Notes: generated by a model not told the origin, from the sequence alone. A DNA stretch of 64,000 nt from Motacilla alba alba (GCF_015832195.1 NC_052018.1:3957856-4021855); one strand, 5' to 3'; counted from the first letter of the stretch, positions 35,599 through 48,925 are shown. Made by a program: numbers and translations.

Positions 35599-36099
35599 TG
35601 ACGAAATAATTCCCTCCTGAGCCAAGCTGCAGCACTCACCTCTGCAGCTTCCATGCACAGAAAGCACAAGATTCCTCCCCAAATAAAGCTACACTGATTT
35701 TTCTTTTTTTCCCCCCTCTTATTCTTACAGGCCAATCCATAAACCAGAGTCTTGCACAAGCCCCCAGACACCAAGTGCTCGGGAAATCCTTTCCCTTCGA
35801 GGGAAACGACAGAAGGAAGCGATCTTTGCTACATCACCATGCCCGCAGAGCATCCCTGAGAGTGGGGTACGGGGGTGAGAGATTCACTCCAGGCCAGAGG
35901 AAAGCAAGGCAGCTTCTCCAGCGCCATTCCCAAGCCATGGTCCCGGTCCAAACCCAGGCTGGGCTGTGTGTGCATCACGGGATGTTCCCAGAGTGCCAAA
36001 CCTCGGCGTCAGCTGACGAGCAGGGCTGCGCTGTTTTTCCTGTCTCTATCATAAAAACAAGGCTTCCTCTCTCCTCCCGTGACCTTTCATGAAGGCTTG

Positions 36100-36480
36100 A
36101 TGCCTTTTGAGGGCTCATTTTCCCCGCCACAACCTCCGTGGGATGCAGCGCATCCCCCTCCCTCACCCCGCATTCCGCATCCCGCGCCAGCCCCGGACAA
36201 AAATCCCCCAAAACGCCGCTGGAAAAAGGGGGAGACGCTGCTGCTGCTGTCCCTGCGGGTGTTCCATGGCCCTCACGGAGCCGTGCAAGGGGGTGCCCCA
36301 TTTTCCGTGTCCCTTGACCCTAAGCATCCCCTCCCTTACCGCTCCTCGCCGTGCCCGCGCCCGCTGCGCTGCTTGTGCGCGTCCCCGGGACCCTCCGGCG
36401 CTCACAAACCCCGCTCGGTGCCCACGGCTGGGGCAGCTCCCGGAGGCTGAGTCATTCCGCCCGGCCCGCCCCCGGTGTGA
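36100..36480 (-). promoter_or_regulatory. CTSB: CpG-rich region, probable CTSB promoter
   Basis: CpG density rises here, with GC boxes on the minus strand (36457-36475) and an AP-1 site TGAGTCA at 36448-36454. It lies 5 kb upstream of the CTSB start codon, and no other gene on this side could use it. Human CTSB is driven by a GC-rich, TATA-less, Sp1-dependent promoter, which fits. Confidence 0.45.
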
Positions 36481-36499
36481 CAGCATCCTGCCGTCAGCC

Positions 36500-37460
36500 C
36501 GCCCCCAGAGCCCGCCTCCCTCCCTCCCTGCTTCCATCCATCCTTCCCTGCCTGCTTCAATCCATCCCTCCGTCCATCGCTGCTCCCCTCCTTCCTCCAT
36601 CCCTGCCCCTGCAGGCTTCCATCATCCTCCTGCCCCCCTGCTCTGCTTCCATCCCTCCTCCTGCCCACCTCTACCCCACCTGTTTTTTATACCTCCTCCC
36701 TGCCTGCACCCTTCCTCAATTCCGCCTCCAGCCCACCTGAATCTCCAGCCTGCCTCTGGCCTTCCTCGATCCCGCAGGTGTTCCGCCCTCTGCCATCCCA
36801 TCCTGCATCCTTCCTCCTGCCTTTCTCCCTTCCTGCTGTGCTCCATCCCGTTTTGTTTTCAAGTTCCAATCTGCCTGCATTCCTCCTCAATCCACCTTTA
36901 TCCCTGCTTAATCCCATCCACATCCTTCCTGCTTCCTTCCTCCATCCTATCTCCATCCCATCTAGTTTTCCTCCAGTAACCTATCTGGATTTTTCCTGAA
37001 TCCCACCTTTGCTATCCCATCTCCATCCTGCCTCTATACCTTTTCCTTCCTGTTTCTCTCTTCCAGCTGGCCTCTCTCCCACTTGGTTTTCCTCCTCCAA
37101 CCTGCCTGTATCTTTCCTAAACCCTCCTGCATCCCACACTCATCCCTTTTCAACTCCACCTGCATCACACAGGTTGCCCAGAGCAGCTGTGACTGCCCCT
37201 GGATCCCTGGAAGTGTCCAAGGCCAGGCTGGATGGGGCTTGGAGCAACCTGGGATAGTGGAAGGTGTCCCTGCCCATGGCAGGAGGTGGAATGGGATGAG
37301 CTTTAAGGTCCCTTCCCACCCAAACCATTCTGGGGTTCTGTGATCCTCCTGCTTTCCTCCTCCAGCCTGCCTCTATCCCATCTAATTTTCCTATTCCACC
37401 CTCCTTGCACCCCACCACTATCCTGTCTCCATGCCACCTCTGTCCTGCCAGCATCCCTTG
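36500..37460. repeat. Pyrimidine-rich degenerate tandem repeat
   Basis: The plus strand is almost purely C/T with recurring phrases such as 'ctccatccc', 'cctgcctctatccc', 'cctcctccaacctgcctg' and 'ttttcctcct'. It begins as simple TCCC/TCCA units and becomes a longer, diverged unit. A CR1 fragment interrupts it at 37165-37345. Confidence 0.7.
37165..37345 (+). mobile_element. CR1 LINE fragment inside the pyrimidine-rich repeat
   Basis: Plus-oriented CR1 3' end: 'tggatccctggaagtgtcc', 'cttggagcaacctgggatag', terminal 'ccattctggggttctgtgat'. Pyrimidine-rich repeat continues on both sides, so the element inserted into it. Confidence 0.9.
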
Positions 37461-38711
37461 AAGTTTTCATCTGGAAATGCAGAAATATTTTCACTGTGTT
37501 GCTGTGCTGACTGACTCTTTCGTCCTCATTTTGACCAATTTTCAGCATTATGAACAACAGAAAAATCATCTCAGGGACCAGTTTCAAGACCTGTTCTAAA
37601 CCACAATGACACTAAAGCTTCTCTTTAATGAGAAAAAAAAACATATCTTTTTATTATTATTTTCTCACCCTTCTCTGTGAGGAGGAAGAGATAAAAACTA
37701 TACTCCCCACCACTCTCAGAAATGAAAGGACCATGTGGCCTGGAACCACAAATAATTAATCAGTGATAAAAAAAACAGTGAGCATATTCCTTTATTCCCC
37801 CTGTTTCCATTTCCAATCAATCAATTTTTGGTCACATCACAGTTTTAAAGATTGATTTTGGTTTGAGAAGATTTCCTAGTGAAGTGATGAGAAAAATCAG
37901 AATAACATTTAATACACTTGACTGCACAACCCAGTATTTAGGCAGTAAAATGGGAGATGTTTTTGATGTGTTTAAATGTTTTTATTCTTCAATGCTCTAT
38001 GTGCAATGGCCCTTGGACCACTGCATGCCTTTGCATGTAATATTTAACCACCCCTTCCCTATGTTTTTATTTGTGTTTTAGCTATTAAAATATTTTTTTT
38101 TTAAATCACTTGTAATTTGCCTAACTTCCCTCTGACTCCACAGGATTTCTTCGCTCTCCTTGTGAAGGTTGATTTCAATTTTCCACATGGTCTGCGAGGT
38201 TTAATTGGCATAAAACACAGGAGAAATAATCTGGATTTCGTCATGCCCTTTGCACAGTCCAGCTCCAAAAGCCTCAGTGCCTCCAGCCATGTGGAGCTGC
38301 AGTCAGGACATCACTTAACACTGATTTATTCCAGTAACTCAGTCAGTTCCCTCTGAATTCCCCACACCTCCTTATTTCCAGCTGGGTTTTCACCCAGAAG
38401 TCGCAGAAGAGCAATTTTAAACCTCTTTAAACCATAAAACACCTTTTATTTTGCCTTGCTCTGTGTCACCAGGGATCCCATCCTTCAGGCTCTGCTGGTG
38501 AACTCTGCGGGTTGCTCAGGAGGGTGCAGCCACCTGTCTCTCCTGCAAATATTTGGTGTCTTTTTCAAGAAACGAAAGTATGAACTAAAACTTTGCACAG
38601 ACTGCTGACTTTCTGCCCTCTTTGGGGAAGTGTCAAAGTTGCTGCCCCTATTGCAGTTGGTTTGGACTGAGAACATGTCAGTTTTTGAGATAAGTTGATC
38701 ATTTTTGAGAT

Positions 38712-39120
38712 AAAATGCTCCAAGGGCTGGAGCCTCTCTGCTCTGCAGCCAGGCTGGGAGAGCTGGGGGTGCTCACCTGGAGAAGAGAAGGATCCAGGGA
38801 AACCTCAGAGCCCCTTCCAGGGCCTAAAGGGGCTCCAGGAGAACTGGAGAGGGACTGGGGACAAGGCATGGAGGGACAGGACAAGGGGCAATGGGCATGA
38901 TGGGATATTGGGAAGGAATAGTTCCCTGTGAGGGTGGTGAGGCCCGGGCACAGGGTGTCCAGAGAAATTATTGCCCCATTCCTAGAAGTGCCCAAGGCCA
39001 GGTTGGATGGGGCTTGGAGAAACCTGGGATGGTGGAAGGTGTCCCTGGCCATGGCAGGGGGTGGAATGGGATGAACTTTTAAGGTCATGCCAACCCAAAC
39101 CATTCTGTGGTTCAATGATA
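38712..39120 (+). mobile_element. CR1 LINE fragment
   Basis: Plus-oriented long 3' fragment: 'gctccaagggctggagcctc', 'ctccaggagaactggagagg', 'gagggtggtgaggcccggg', terminal 'ccattctgtggttcaatgat'. Confidence 0.9.
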
Positions 39121-39849
39121 AGTTGTTTTTACATATGATGCTGAATGCAGCCAGGAAAGTTTCCCCATTTGAGACTTCCTAGAGAGTTCACAAATCTCAT
39201 GTGTGCCCAAGCCAGGCATGAAACAAATCCCCTTTTTTCTCATCGTATTTTTTTACCATATCAGAAAAAGGTGAATGGTGTTTGCTGAGGCTTTGGCCTC
39301 TGGAGCAAAATCCACCACTACAGGAACAAGATAAGGAAATGGGTCAGGAGGCCTTGGGCAAACCTCTCTTATCACTGATTAAATCAGTGTTGATTGAATC
39401 ATGGTGTGCCTGCTTCAGCACTGAACTGCAAATAGTTTTTGAGGAGGCTGCTGTGGGTCAACACCTATAGGTTTTAGAAAAAAAAACAAGTTTCTATGTA
39501 AATTCATCTCCTACCTTAATGTTTTTAATGGTCCTAATTAATGCAGGTATGGCTTTTTCATCTACAGGGTTTAAAACCATCATTGCTTACAAAAAGGGTA
39601 TGAAATGCATGTTTATTTAATAATCAAATAGATCTGCTCTGCTTGGAGTAGTAGTGAATTGTGCTCCTCCCTGAACCCAAAGCCTGTCCAGCTGGGCTGC
39701 CAGATGTCCTTTGGGGAAAATCCACCCTGATTTTTCCTGATTCATCCCTTTCAGATGCTTTTAAACGCTATAATTTTACTGCTGAGGCAGCGTTACAATA
39801 TTCTACTCTGAAGTTCTTTTATTCCTGGCTTTATGTCTCTCTTTAAGCA

Positions 39850-39995
39850 TCATCCCTGAAGTGTCCAAGGCCAGGTTGGACAGGGCTTGGAGCAACCTGG
39901 GATAGTGGGAGCTGTCCTTGCCCATGGCAGGGGTTGGAACGAGATGAGCTTTAAAGTTCCTTCCAACTCAAGTATTTCTATGATTCTAAGATTTC
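39850..39995 (+). mobile_element. CR1 LINE fragment
   Basis: 'gaagtgtccaaggccaggttgg', 'aacctgggatagtggga', and terminal 'atttctatgattctaagatt'. Confidence 0.9.
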
Positions 39996-41582
39996 TGTGA
40001 CATGATTTTGCAGCTGACTCTCTCTCCCCGGCAGCAGCAGAACATCTGTGAGGCCTTGATGGGAATAATCATGGTTATTACATGGTTGCATCAGCTGCCA
40101 AGGTAAAATACTCACCCAGGGCAACTAAAACAGGATTTTGTAAAGCCATAACGCTGCCTGAGAAATCCTTGCTGGAAGGGTTGGGCCCTGATGTAATCCT
40201 CACCTCTCCATGAGAGCTGGGGCGTCCTGAGCTCCAGTCCTCACCCCCCAAGCCTTCAGTGTCTGCCAGAGTCACTGCTGGAGCACGTGGCTTTAAAAAC
40301 CTCGCTGGAACATGCCTTGGGTGGGCTGTTGGCTAATTCTGAGGGATTTAGGCTTGTCTGGGGGAAGTCGGGGTTTGTTGACCAGATTTTTTCTGTCCAG
40401 ACAGAAAATGAGCTTTGCTGCCTCCTTGAGCAAGAGAGGCTGTCCTGGCTGCTGGGGGCTGTGTGCTCCTGGTGTGGATGGGAGATAATTTGAGGCATCA
40501 GGGAGTCTTGGCGTCCTACACCCCCTGGACACCCATCAGCAGCACCTTTAGCCTTGTGCTGCTGATGCTGCTTAAGAGGCTGAAGGCCTCTTCTAGATCT
40601 GGAGGACCGTGCAAAATCCTCCCCCCTGCTTTCGGCAAATCCTTGCGAGCAGGGAGCGCTGATTCCCCGAAAATTCGGTGCAAACAGGGAACTCCGGTTA
40701 CACAACCCCGCGGGCGCGGTGACTCAGCCGGGCTGGCTCACGAGGAGCCCTGTGACCGCCGGGAGGTGACTCGGGAACAGGTGACATCAGCAAAAAGCTT
40801 CTTCCCACCAGGGCTGGGACCCATCGAGCCCAGAGCTGGGCCAGCAGCAAGACTTCCAGGGCTGAACTTGCTGGCCCTGGATGGATGTGGGGAGGCAAGG
40901 ACAGGGATATTATTCATTCCTGCAAAGTTTATGTCCCTTTGCAGTGTGACTAAATTGATCCTCAGCACCAGTGTAAGGCGGAGTCCTTGTCTAGATTAAA
41001 CATTAATAGTTTGATGTATTTTTATTGAGAATCTCTCCTTGGTTCCCGTGCTCCATCCATCCTGTCTTTCTGGGGTGTCTCCCCTCCTAATTCAAGCAAA
41101 CAGCATCAGCTGTGCCCAAGGACATGCCCAGCTGTTCTCATCCAAAGGTGGAAAAGTTTTTCTTCATATGTGGCACATCAGAGAGGCAGAGAACAAACTT
41201 GTCCCGTGTCTTGCTTGAGACAGAGCTTTGTAGACCTGTGTGAATGTCACTGCTCAGCATGGCCAGACCTCTCTCCCCACTCTCCCAGCAATTTTTGGCT
41301 GCAGCACTCCTGGAGCCAAAGGTGGAACTTTATCAGATCTGAACTTTTCTCCATGAATCTGACAGACTTTTGAATCTATGGAAACTTGTTTTGTATTCTC
41401 TCTCTGCCCTGGCAAGGAATTGTGTTTTTCTGCTTTTGGAGCTGGGGCAGCTCCCCAGAGCTGTGTCCCCATCAATGTGGGGCTGGTTGGGGCAGCTGCT
41501 CTGGCCCCAGGTAGTCCAGGAGGTTCCTTTTGGAAACACCTTAAATCCAGAGCACTTTTGCCATGTGCTTTCCATACAAAGT

Positions 41583-42200
41583 GTCACAGAATAATTTAGT
41601 TTGGAAAAGCTCTCTGAGATCATTGAGTCCAACCATCCCCCAGCACTGCCAAGGCCACCATCCACATGGCTCTTAAATCCATCCAGATGTGGAGACTCCA
41701 CCACTGCCCCCGACAGTTGTGCCAGGGTTGGAGAACATTTCTAATGAAGAAATTATTCCTAATATCCAATCTAAACCTCTCCAGGTACAACTTGATGTCA
41801 TTTTCTCTTGTCTGGTCCCTTGTTCTCTGGGAGCAGAGCCCAACCCCCCCTAGCTGTCCCCTCCTGTCAGGGAGTTGTGCACAGCCAGAAGGTCTCCCCT
41901 GAGCCTCCTTTTCTCCAGGCTGAGCCCCTTTCCCAGCTCCCTCAGCCTCTCCTGGTGCTCCAGCCCCTTCTCCAGCTCTGTCCCCTTCCCTGGACACGCT
42001 CCAGCCCCTCAATGTCTCTGTTGTCAAGAGGGTCCCAGAGCTGTCCCCTGCACTGGAGGTGCCCCAGCAGTGCCAGCACAGGGGATGGGCACTGCCCTGG
42101 TCCTGCTGCCACCCCAGAGCTGGGACAGCCCAGGTGCCTTTGGCCTCTTGCCCACCTGGGCACACCTGGCTCATGTCCAGCTGGGTCACGCATGTTCAGA
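41583..42200 (-). mobile_element. CR1 LINE fragment, long, second subfamily
   Basis: Antisense: starts 'tcacagaataatttagtttgg', then 'ctctgagatcattgagtccaacc', 'cactgccaaggccacc', 'caggctgagcccctttcccagctccc' and 'ggtgctccagccccttctcc'. It extends furthest upstream of any copy here. Confidence 0.85.
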
Positions 42201-44229
42201 CACTTTGGAGCAGCCACTGTGATCTCTGTTCCCTTTGTGGTACACACCTGACTTTGCTCTTGCTCCTGCCATACCCCAACCTCCAGGGAACTCAGGAGTG
42301 CTGGGAAGTGCTCAGGACTCAGCTGCTCTGCCCGGTCATCTGATCCTGACCTCATCTTTCCAGTTCTTGCTGAGGCTGTGCTTTTGAGCCACTCGGCTGC
42401 AATCTGTGTTCGTCCATCCTGGCTTGTGACGAAAAGCGGGACCTGACTTCCCCTCTGTGCCCCTCTGGGTAACCCACTGCCCACATGACAGATGTAGGAT
42501 GGGAACATCTAAGGGTGAGGACCTTATGGTTCAAAAAGAAACTCCCAGCTGGCTCCAGAGGAGAAAATCCACTGAAAAGAAGAAGTGAGAGAGAAGTGGG
42601 GACAGTGACATGTGAGAATTTGTATCCAAAGCACTTTTCTGTGAGTGTTGTACAGAGGGAAAGCAAAACCCCTGTTCCATGTCCTTTGCTCCTCTGCATG
42701 ACCAGTGTGTCAGTCCCTTCCAACCAGCGTAACTTTGCCATCCTGGCTTTACTGGGAGAGCTCTGGGCACAGCTTTTTGAGGGAGTGTTTCACAATTTGG
42801 CCTTTTTCTGCAAGCTCAGAGATTGGCCATGGCCCAGATCAGAGCCTGAACAAGGGGATCACCTGAGCTCTTGGCTCCTCCTACACTCACCTGAGCCTTC
42901 CTTCCCAACACAGAGTCGGGAAGGTGTTTTCCCAACGTGTCTGGCCAAGGAATGGGGCTGTGTTTGCCCTTGTCTATTCCAGGAGATCCCCAGGTTCTCA
43001 TTTGTGTCTGTGACTTCATCTCTTGATGTCTCCTGCTCACAGCGTGAAATACCCATTGGATGGGGGAGTTCCTTAGGCCCAAGCAATTGTTCCATGTGTT
43101 TTTGGAAAGGTGATACAGGGATGGAGACTGTGTCTGGTACAGGCAGAATTTGGCTTTGGGGAGAGACCATTTTCTCTGCAGAGAGATTTTTGGTTTCCTC
43201 TTGGCAGAAAGGAAACTGAGGCATGAAGGCTCCATCCCACAGTGAGTCCAGCTGGAGAAAGCTGCAGTGCTGTCCCATGGAGAGCCTTGCTGCAATGCCT
43301 TCATAGTGCTGCTGGCACCCTCTGACTGCCTGCAGAGCCAGAAGAGCTGCTGGCTCCTAGCAGGAAGGGAAACCTCCCAAAATTCTTCAGAAAAGGGTGT
43401 TTTTGGTGCTCCAGTGAAAGGTTATCTCATCAGGCACCGTGCCAGGCTCTGGTGACGTGGGAGGGTCTGTCACATGCCACCAGCCACTCGGGACCCATTT
43501 TTTCCTGGCATCCCTGTTTTTCCCTGTTCTCTGCTTTGTTTATACTTGAGCCTCAGGGGGAAATGGAAACAGGAGGAGAACTGGTGGGACTGGAAATTGG
43601 GGTCATTCCTAAGGAGCTGGGGCAGGAAGGGCAAAGTGCCAGGAGGGTTTTCTGATGTCAGCAGCAAGGGACCCGTGAGATGGGTACCTGGACCTGTTTG
43701 GGATGTGGAAGAAACTGGAAGTACATTGGATCTAATTTTAATTTAAATTTAATTTATTTAGCAAATTAAATTTATGCACATATTTATTACAAAAAATATG
43801 TGCAGGACAAGGGAGCCAGCGGGGAGTTTCTTGAGGCAGAAGTGACATTCCTGTAAGAAGAGACACGCTGTGCCATTCATCCCAGCAGGATGAACCTTAG
43901 AAAGTCTGGGTTTGCTGGAGGAGGCCAGACCAGAGGGAAAACCTGTCTGGTTCAGGCTGCTCTGGTTTTTGATGCCATCTCGTGGTCCGGGAAGGTTTTA
44001 CAGAGGGATGCGTGGAGCATATTTCCTTGGCTGAGCAGAAAACTGTGGATTTGGGCAGCTCCTGCTGTCACTTCCCTGGCAGAATGGTGAAATCTGCCCC
44101 TGGCCCTGTCACTTTGAACAAATCTCATTCCTAAAGGATGATTTCCATCATCTTATCCCATGTCTGTTTGGGAATTGCCTTCCTGAATACCTCAAGGGAG
44201 CTGGGCTGTCTCATCCAATCTCATTTTAA

Positions 44230-44495
44230 GCTGTGAGGGCTGGAGCCCCTCTGCTCTGGAGCCAGGCTTGGACAGCTGAGGGTGTTCACCTGGAGAAGGA
44301 TCCAGGGAGAGCTCAGAGCCCCTTGCAGGGCCTAAAGGGGCTCCAGGAGAGCTGGAGAGGGACCTGGGACAAGGCATGGAGGGACAGGACACAGGGAATG
44401 GCTTCCCACTGCCAGAAAGCAGGGATAGATGGGATATTGGGAAGGAATTGTTCCCTGTGAGGGTGGAGAGGCCCTGGCACAGGTTGCCCAGAGAG
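44230..44495 (+). mobile_element. CR1 LINE fragment, truncated at its 3' side
   Basis: 'gagggctggagcccctctgct' to 'ccctggcacaggttgcccagag'. The terminal part is missing. Confidence 0.9.
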
Positions 44496-45018
44496 GGATC
44501 CCAGCACAGAAAGACAAAACACATTCAGAGCCCAAAATTCTAGGGGTGTGTGCTCCAGGAGTGAAGAGGAAGCTGAGCACCATAAAACCTCCACGTCCAA
44601 GAGGTTTGATCCTGTGTTGCTGCAAGCCTGGTTGCCCAAGAGCAGCCCACGTGTTGTGGTGTACAGCAGGAATCTCTGCACAGCTTGCTCAACATCTGCA
44701 GCTGCAGGGATTTGAGGGAGTGCCTCCAGGCTGGCATGGGCAAGGCTTCCAGCTACGAGCAGACCATTCCAGGGGATGCAGAAAAGTGAGGAGCAAACGC
44801 TGACCTGTCTGACTGTGGAGGTTTGGGAGAGGTTTTGTGTGCTGTTCTCCTCTGGTATCACTGCTACAGAAGAGTGTGGGGGGTAACAAAGCTTTATTTA
44901 GGTACTCAAATGAGCTGATTTCACTTGTATCTGTAAGAACTCCCAGTTTAGGGTGATAATCCCTGTGGGTTCAGAGAGACAGGGTGACAAAAAATTGATT
45001 TGAACATCTCCTGGATAG

Positions 45019-45047
<29 letters not shown>
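45019..45047 (+). repeat. Poly-A run of 29 bases
   Basis: Uninterrupted A tract. The sequence before it has no recognised retroposon body. Confidence 0.9.
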
Positions 45048-45049
<2 letters not shown>

Positions 45050-45694
45050 GGCAGCATCTCTCCTTGGAAATCTGTTTGGAGGTGAGGATTGTGAAGGTTC
45101 GATAAGGGAGCAGGTCCCAAGGACAAGCACAAAGGTGCTAAAGACTTATAAATTATCTGTAAAGCATGAAGAATTCACCAACTGAAGAGCAGCCTCCCAG
45201 GTTTGCACTGGAATTACCCCGAGGGGGGATGTGAGACCATCTCACAACAGCCACACGGGGCTGGAGCCGGCTCCAGGTTTTCTCCCATGACTGATCTCCA
45301 AGGCGACTCCACCCCTGCTGCCTCCCCAAGCACTTTCCAACCAGCCAAATCCTTCTGATAAATATAGCAGGAGGAAGGCAGCAGGTTTGGCTGGGGACAG
45401 GCAGAGGGAACTGGCTCTGGGACAGCTTTGTGGTCATTGCAACAGAGTCACGTGTACGTGCTTAAACTAGGACCTAAGCCTAAAGTTATGCTGTCCTGGG
45501 ACTTTGGAGAGGTCTTGGGGTTTGGAGGGGAAGTTGGCAGCTGGTTGTTTTTCTCAGCTGATGGGGTAACAAGTCAGCTGGATTGGAATGGGCTTTTTTT
45601 AGTTTTGAGGTGACTTTTCTCTCCAGGGAACAGGGTGGCAGATGTCCCAACACACAGCCGTGGTCATGGCACAGTCATGGAACCATGAATCATT

Positions 45695-45789
45695 TGAATG
45701 AATTTAATGGAATGGAATGAAATGGAATAAAATGGAATAGAATAGAATAGAATAGAATAGAATAGAATAGAATAGAATAGAATAGAATG
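45695..45789 (+). repeat. (GAATA)n / (GAATG)n pentanucleotide microsatellite
   Basis: Starts as irregular AATGG units and becomes about eleven perfect GAATA units up to 45789. Confidence 0.95.
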
Positions 45790-47244
45790 TCACTATCTCC
45801 AGCTCTGCCTGGGCTGAAGGAGTAGCTGTGATCTTCATTTCCCTCCTACCCCTCATTATTCCTCAATATTCTTCTTCCAGCATCTTTTATTTATCTGCCA
45901 AGGCATCACTTGGCTGCAGGAAGCTCCTGGCATGGGAAAAGAGGTGGTGACTTCTGGCTGCAGCCTCCACTGTGCCAGTCACCTGCCCCTGGGATGGACC
46001 TGAGGGTCTGAGGGCTGCCTAAAAGCCGTGGGGTCTTCCAAGAGGGGCCTTGCTGCATTTTCCAAGCATGTGCAGCCTCTCCAAGGATTTGTACCTGGCA
46101 AACTCTATTTGCTGGTGCTTGCAAGGGCCATGAGCTCCTGGGACTGCCCCATTAAGGGTGGACATCACCCATGGAAGTCCCCACAGAGCAGGCAGGTGTC
46201 CCATGGGATGGGCTGTGACACCAAGTGCCTCTTGTCCCATCTGAGGGGTCAGGGATAGCCCTGAGTCTGTCCAGCACCAGGCACAGTGAGGTCCTAACCC
46301 TGAACTGGCACCCACCCAAGGCGACAAACGCCACAAAAAGAGGGGATCCTCTCCTGGGAATTGCTGTGAACAGGGCTAGGCTCTCCCAGCATTGTCTCCC
46401 CATGGCCTTGAGCATCTCCCTGGCCGCCGTGGTGCTGAACTGCACGTTCCAAGGTGAACGAGGCTGAACAAACAATTGCCCCCCAAAACGACCCTGGCGC
46501 CTGCTGGGGAAGCCCAGACTGGTGTTTGTGCCAGAAGACACACAAACATCTCGGCTGAACAGCCCTGACCTCCTCCTCCTTCCCCCTTTTTCTGCTTATC
46601 TCTGCATCCCTGGGGTAACCCAGAGCAGAGATATTCTGGGAGCCCAGTGCTGCCGTTTCCTCCTGGCGCCGTTTCCTTCGGCGCGGGGTCAGCTCCACCA
46701 CCCTCTCCTGACAGGACCCGCGGGATGCCCACGGTCCCCTGGGATGCTGGGGGCTATCTCTGGGAGGACATCGGCCAGAGGAGGAGGAAGCCCTTCGACA
46801 GGAGCTGATGGTCCAGGAGCCGGGCAGGCTGGAGGGTGCTGAGCAAGGAAGAAAAACAGGAAAGCGGCAGCAGATAAGGAAAAGGACCTGGAAGAGAAAT
46901 ATTGAGGAATAATGGAGGGTAAGAGGGAAATGAAGAGCACAGCAGACGTCGTGCTGCGAGAGGAAGCTGCTGAAAGGAAAGCAGCCCAGAAATATCCTTC
47001 TCATTGTACTGGGAAATGGGTCTCAGCCTCACAACACAAGGGTGCTTAGCAGGTCTGCGTGCAGGGGTTGTCACACACCCACGGGTCATACCTGGCTGGG
47101 AAACTCCAAGAACAGCACTGTGCAAAAATGGTAATTAGCCCAATTGTGAAGACTGTTAATTAATCTAATTAGTGGCCTGATTCCCATTGTTGTGAGACTG
47201 AGCCTCCTGCATGCTGTCCCTAAAGAGAGACAGTCCTGGGGACA

Positions 47245-47400
47245 GGGGCAGGAGGCTGCATGGGGCTCTGAGCAGCCTGGTCTAGTGGAAGGTGTCCATG
47301 CCCATGGCAGGGTTTTGGAACCAGATCGTCTTTATGGTCCCTTCCAACCCTACCCATTCCATAACTCTACGATTCTATGATTCCATGTTTCTGTGACTCA
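47245..47400 (+). mobile_element. CR1 LINE fragment
   Basis: 'ctctgagcagcctggtctagtgg', 'aaggtgtccatgcccatggc', terminal 'actctacgattctatgattcc', the best-preserved octamer tail in the window. Confidence 0.9.
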
Positions 47401-48419
47401 GTGTGAACCCTGTTGGGGTGAAACAAACCAGCGAGAGGGGCTTGTGCCCATATCCCAGGTGTGTCCTGCCTCAGGTTCCCCGTGCAGGTGTCCTGCTGTT
47501 TAAATTCAGTGTGGCAGAACACAACAACTGTGTTTCCTGGCTGGTTTCTGCAGTCACCACCACTTTCTGCTGATCTCTCGGGCATTGGTCACTTCCACGT
47601 TCTTGCCTTGGAGCAGGTCACACTTGTGGCACATGGAAATCTCATCATTACTCCAAGACACTGCCTTTCTTCTCCATTTACATGGATAAAACCCCAATCC
47701 AGATCCATCCTGATCATAGCCATAACCTTCCCAAAATGGGTGCAATGGAGGCACACCTAACCTGGTGTTCCTTCAGAATCATTTCTCTGGGACCTCTTCC
47801 CTACAGGAGCCGGCTGGGAATGTCCTGATGGCCAAAATGTGCTGAGGGCTTGTTTAGCTCTGTGCTCACTGGTCAGCGTTAAAAGCAACGAGTGGCTAAT
47901 TTAAAAGTGCAGACAAATTTAATTCCCTCCTGGATGGGAAGGATTATCCCTGTCTTGCCAAGGTAACCTGGCAGCAGTGAGGGTCTGGTAGATGATAACC
48001 CCAGAAGGGAAGAGGTCAATCCTCCAGACACAGCAGAGGTTGAGGAGACCTCCATGGTGCCCGTGTCCCCTGGGATGAGATGGGATGCAGAACACCAACT
48101 CTGCTGCCAGACAAGAGGTGTGAGCAGAGGAGCCTGAGCAGAATCATCCCAGTGACCTGATCCAGGAGCCATCACTGACAGTGCTGGGGATGCAGACTGA
48201 CATTCCAGCCTCAGAGTCACAAGCACACAGGGAACTTCACCAGGATGTGGTTGGTGACACATGCTGGATATGAGAAAGTGTTGCCTGGGACAACCCTGAT
48301 ACAAAACTGCCACTAATTAGGGAAAAAGAGAAGGGCTCAGTGAGTTTTTGTGCGTGGGCTGCAGGGAAGAGCAGCCCCTCTTTCCCTCTCCAACATAAAA
48401 AGAGTGAAGTGAGAGATAT

Positions 48420-48925
48420 ATGCTGAATCCTTGTGCTCTCTGGGGTCATCAGCACCAGAGAGACATGGGCCTGTTGGAGAGAGTCCAGAGGCCATGGAGA
48501 TGCTCCAAGGGCTGGAGCCCCTCTGCTCTGGAGCCAGGCTGGGAGAGCTGGGTTTGTTCACCTGGAGAAGAAAAGGATCCAGGGAGAGCTCAGAGCCCCT
48601 TCCAGGGCCTAAAGGGGCTCCAGGAGAGCTGGAGAGGGACTTGGAGTAAGGGATGGAGTGCAACGACAAGGGGGAATGGCTTCCCACTGCCAGAGGGCAG
48701 GGATAGATTGGATACTGGGAAGGAATTGTTCCCTGTGAGGGTGGTGAAGCCCTGGCACAGGGTGCCCAGAGAAGCTGTGGCTGCCCCTGGATCCATGGCA
48801 GTGTTCCAGGCCAGGTTGGACGGGGCTTGGAGCAGCCTGGAAAAGTGGAAGGTGTCCCTGTCCATGGCAGGGAGGTGGCACTGGATGAGCTTTTAGGTCC
48901 CTTCCAACTCAAACCATTCAGCCCT
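48420..48925 (+). mobile_element. CR1 LINE fragment, long
   Basis: Plus-oriented: 'agagagtccagaggccatggagatg', the usual chain of CR1 3' landmarks, and 'aggtcccttccaactcaaacc' at the end. An older antisense CR1-like piece adjoins at about 48930-49140. Confidence 0.9.

Larger units (their letters stand above)
37460..41583. other. Gene-free interval, part 1
   Basis: No coding exon was recognised. It contains A/T-rich unique sequence at 37.6-38.6 kb, CR1 copies at 38712-39120 and 39850-39995, and a GC-richer patch at 40.6-40.9 kb with TGACTCAGC at 40720-40728. The open frames here show no family signature. Confidence 0.5.
42200..48415. other. Gene-free interval, part 2
   Basis: No coding exon was recognised on either strand. 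It contains CR1 copies at 44230-44495 and 47245-47400, an A-run, a pentanucleotide microsatellite and an A/T-rich patch at 43735-43800. Remaining sequence appears unique. I looked for a six-cysteine defensin pattern in the tracts with paired Cys codons and found none. Confidence 0.45.

Noticed and set aside
45153..45437. Minus frame with a Cys-Cys pair in the gene-free interval, checked as a defensin
   Set aside because: The other four cysteines at proper spacing are missing.
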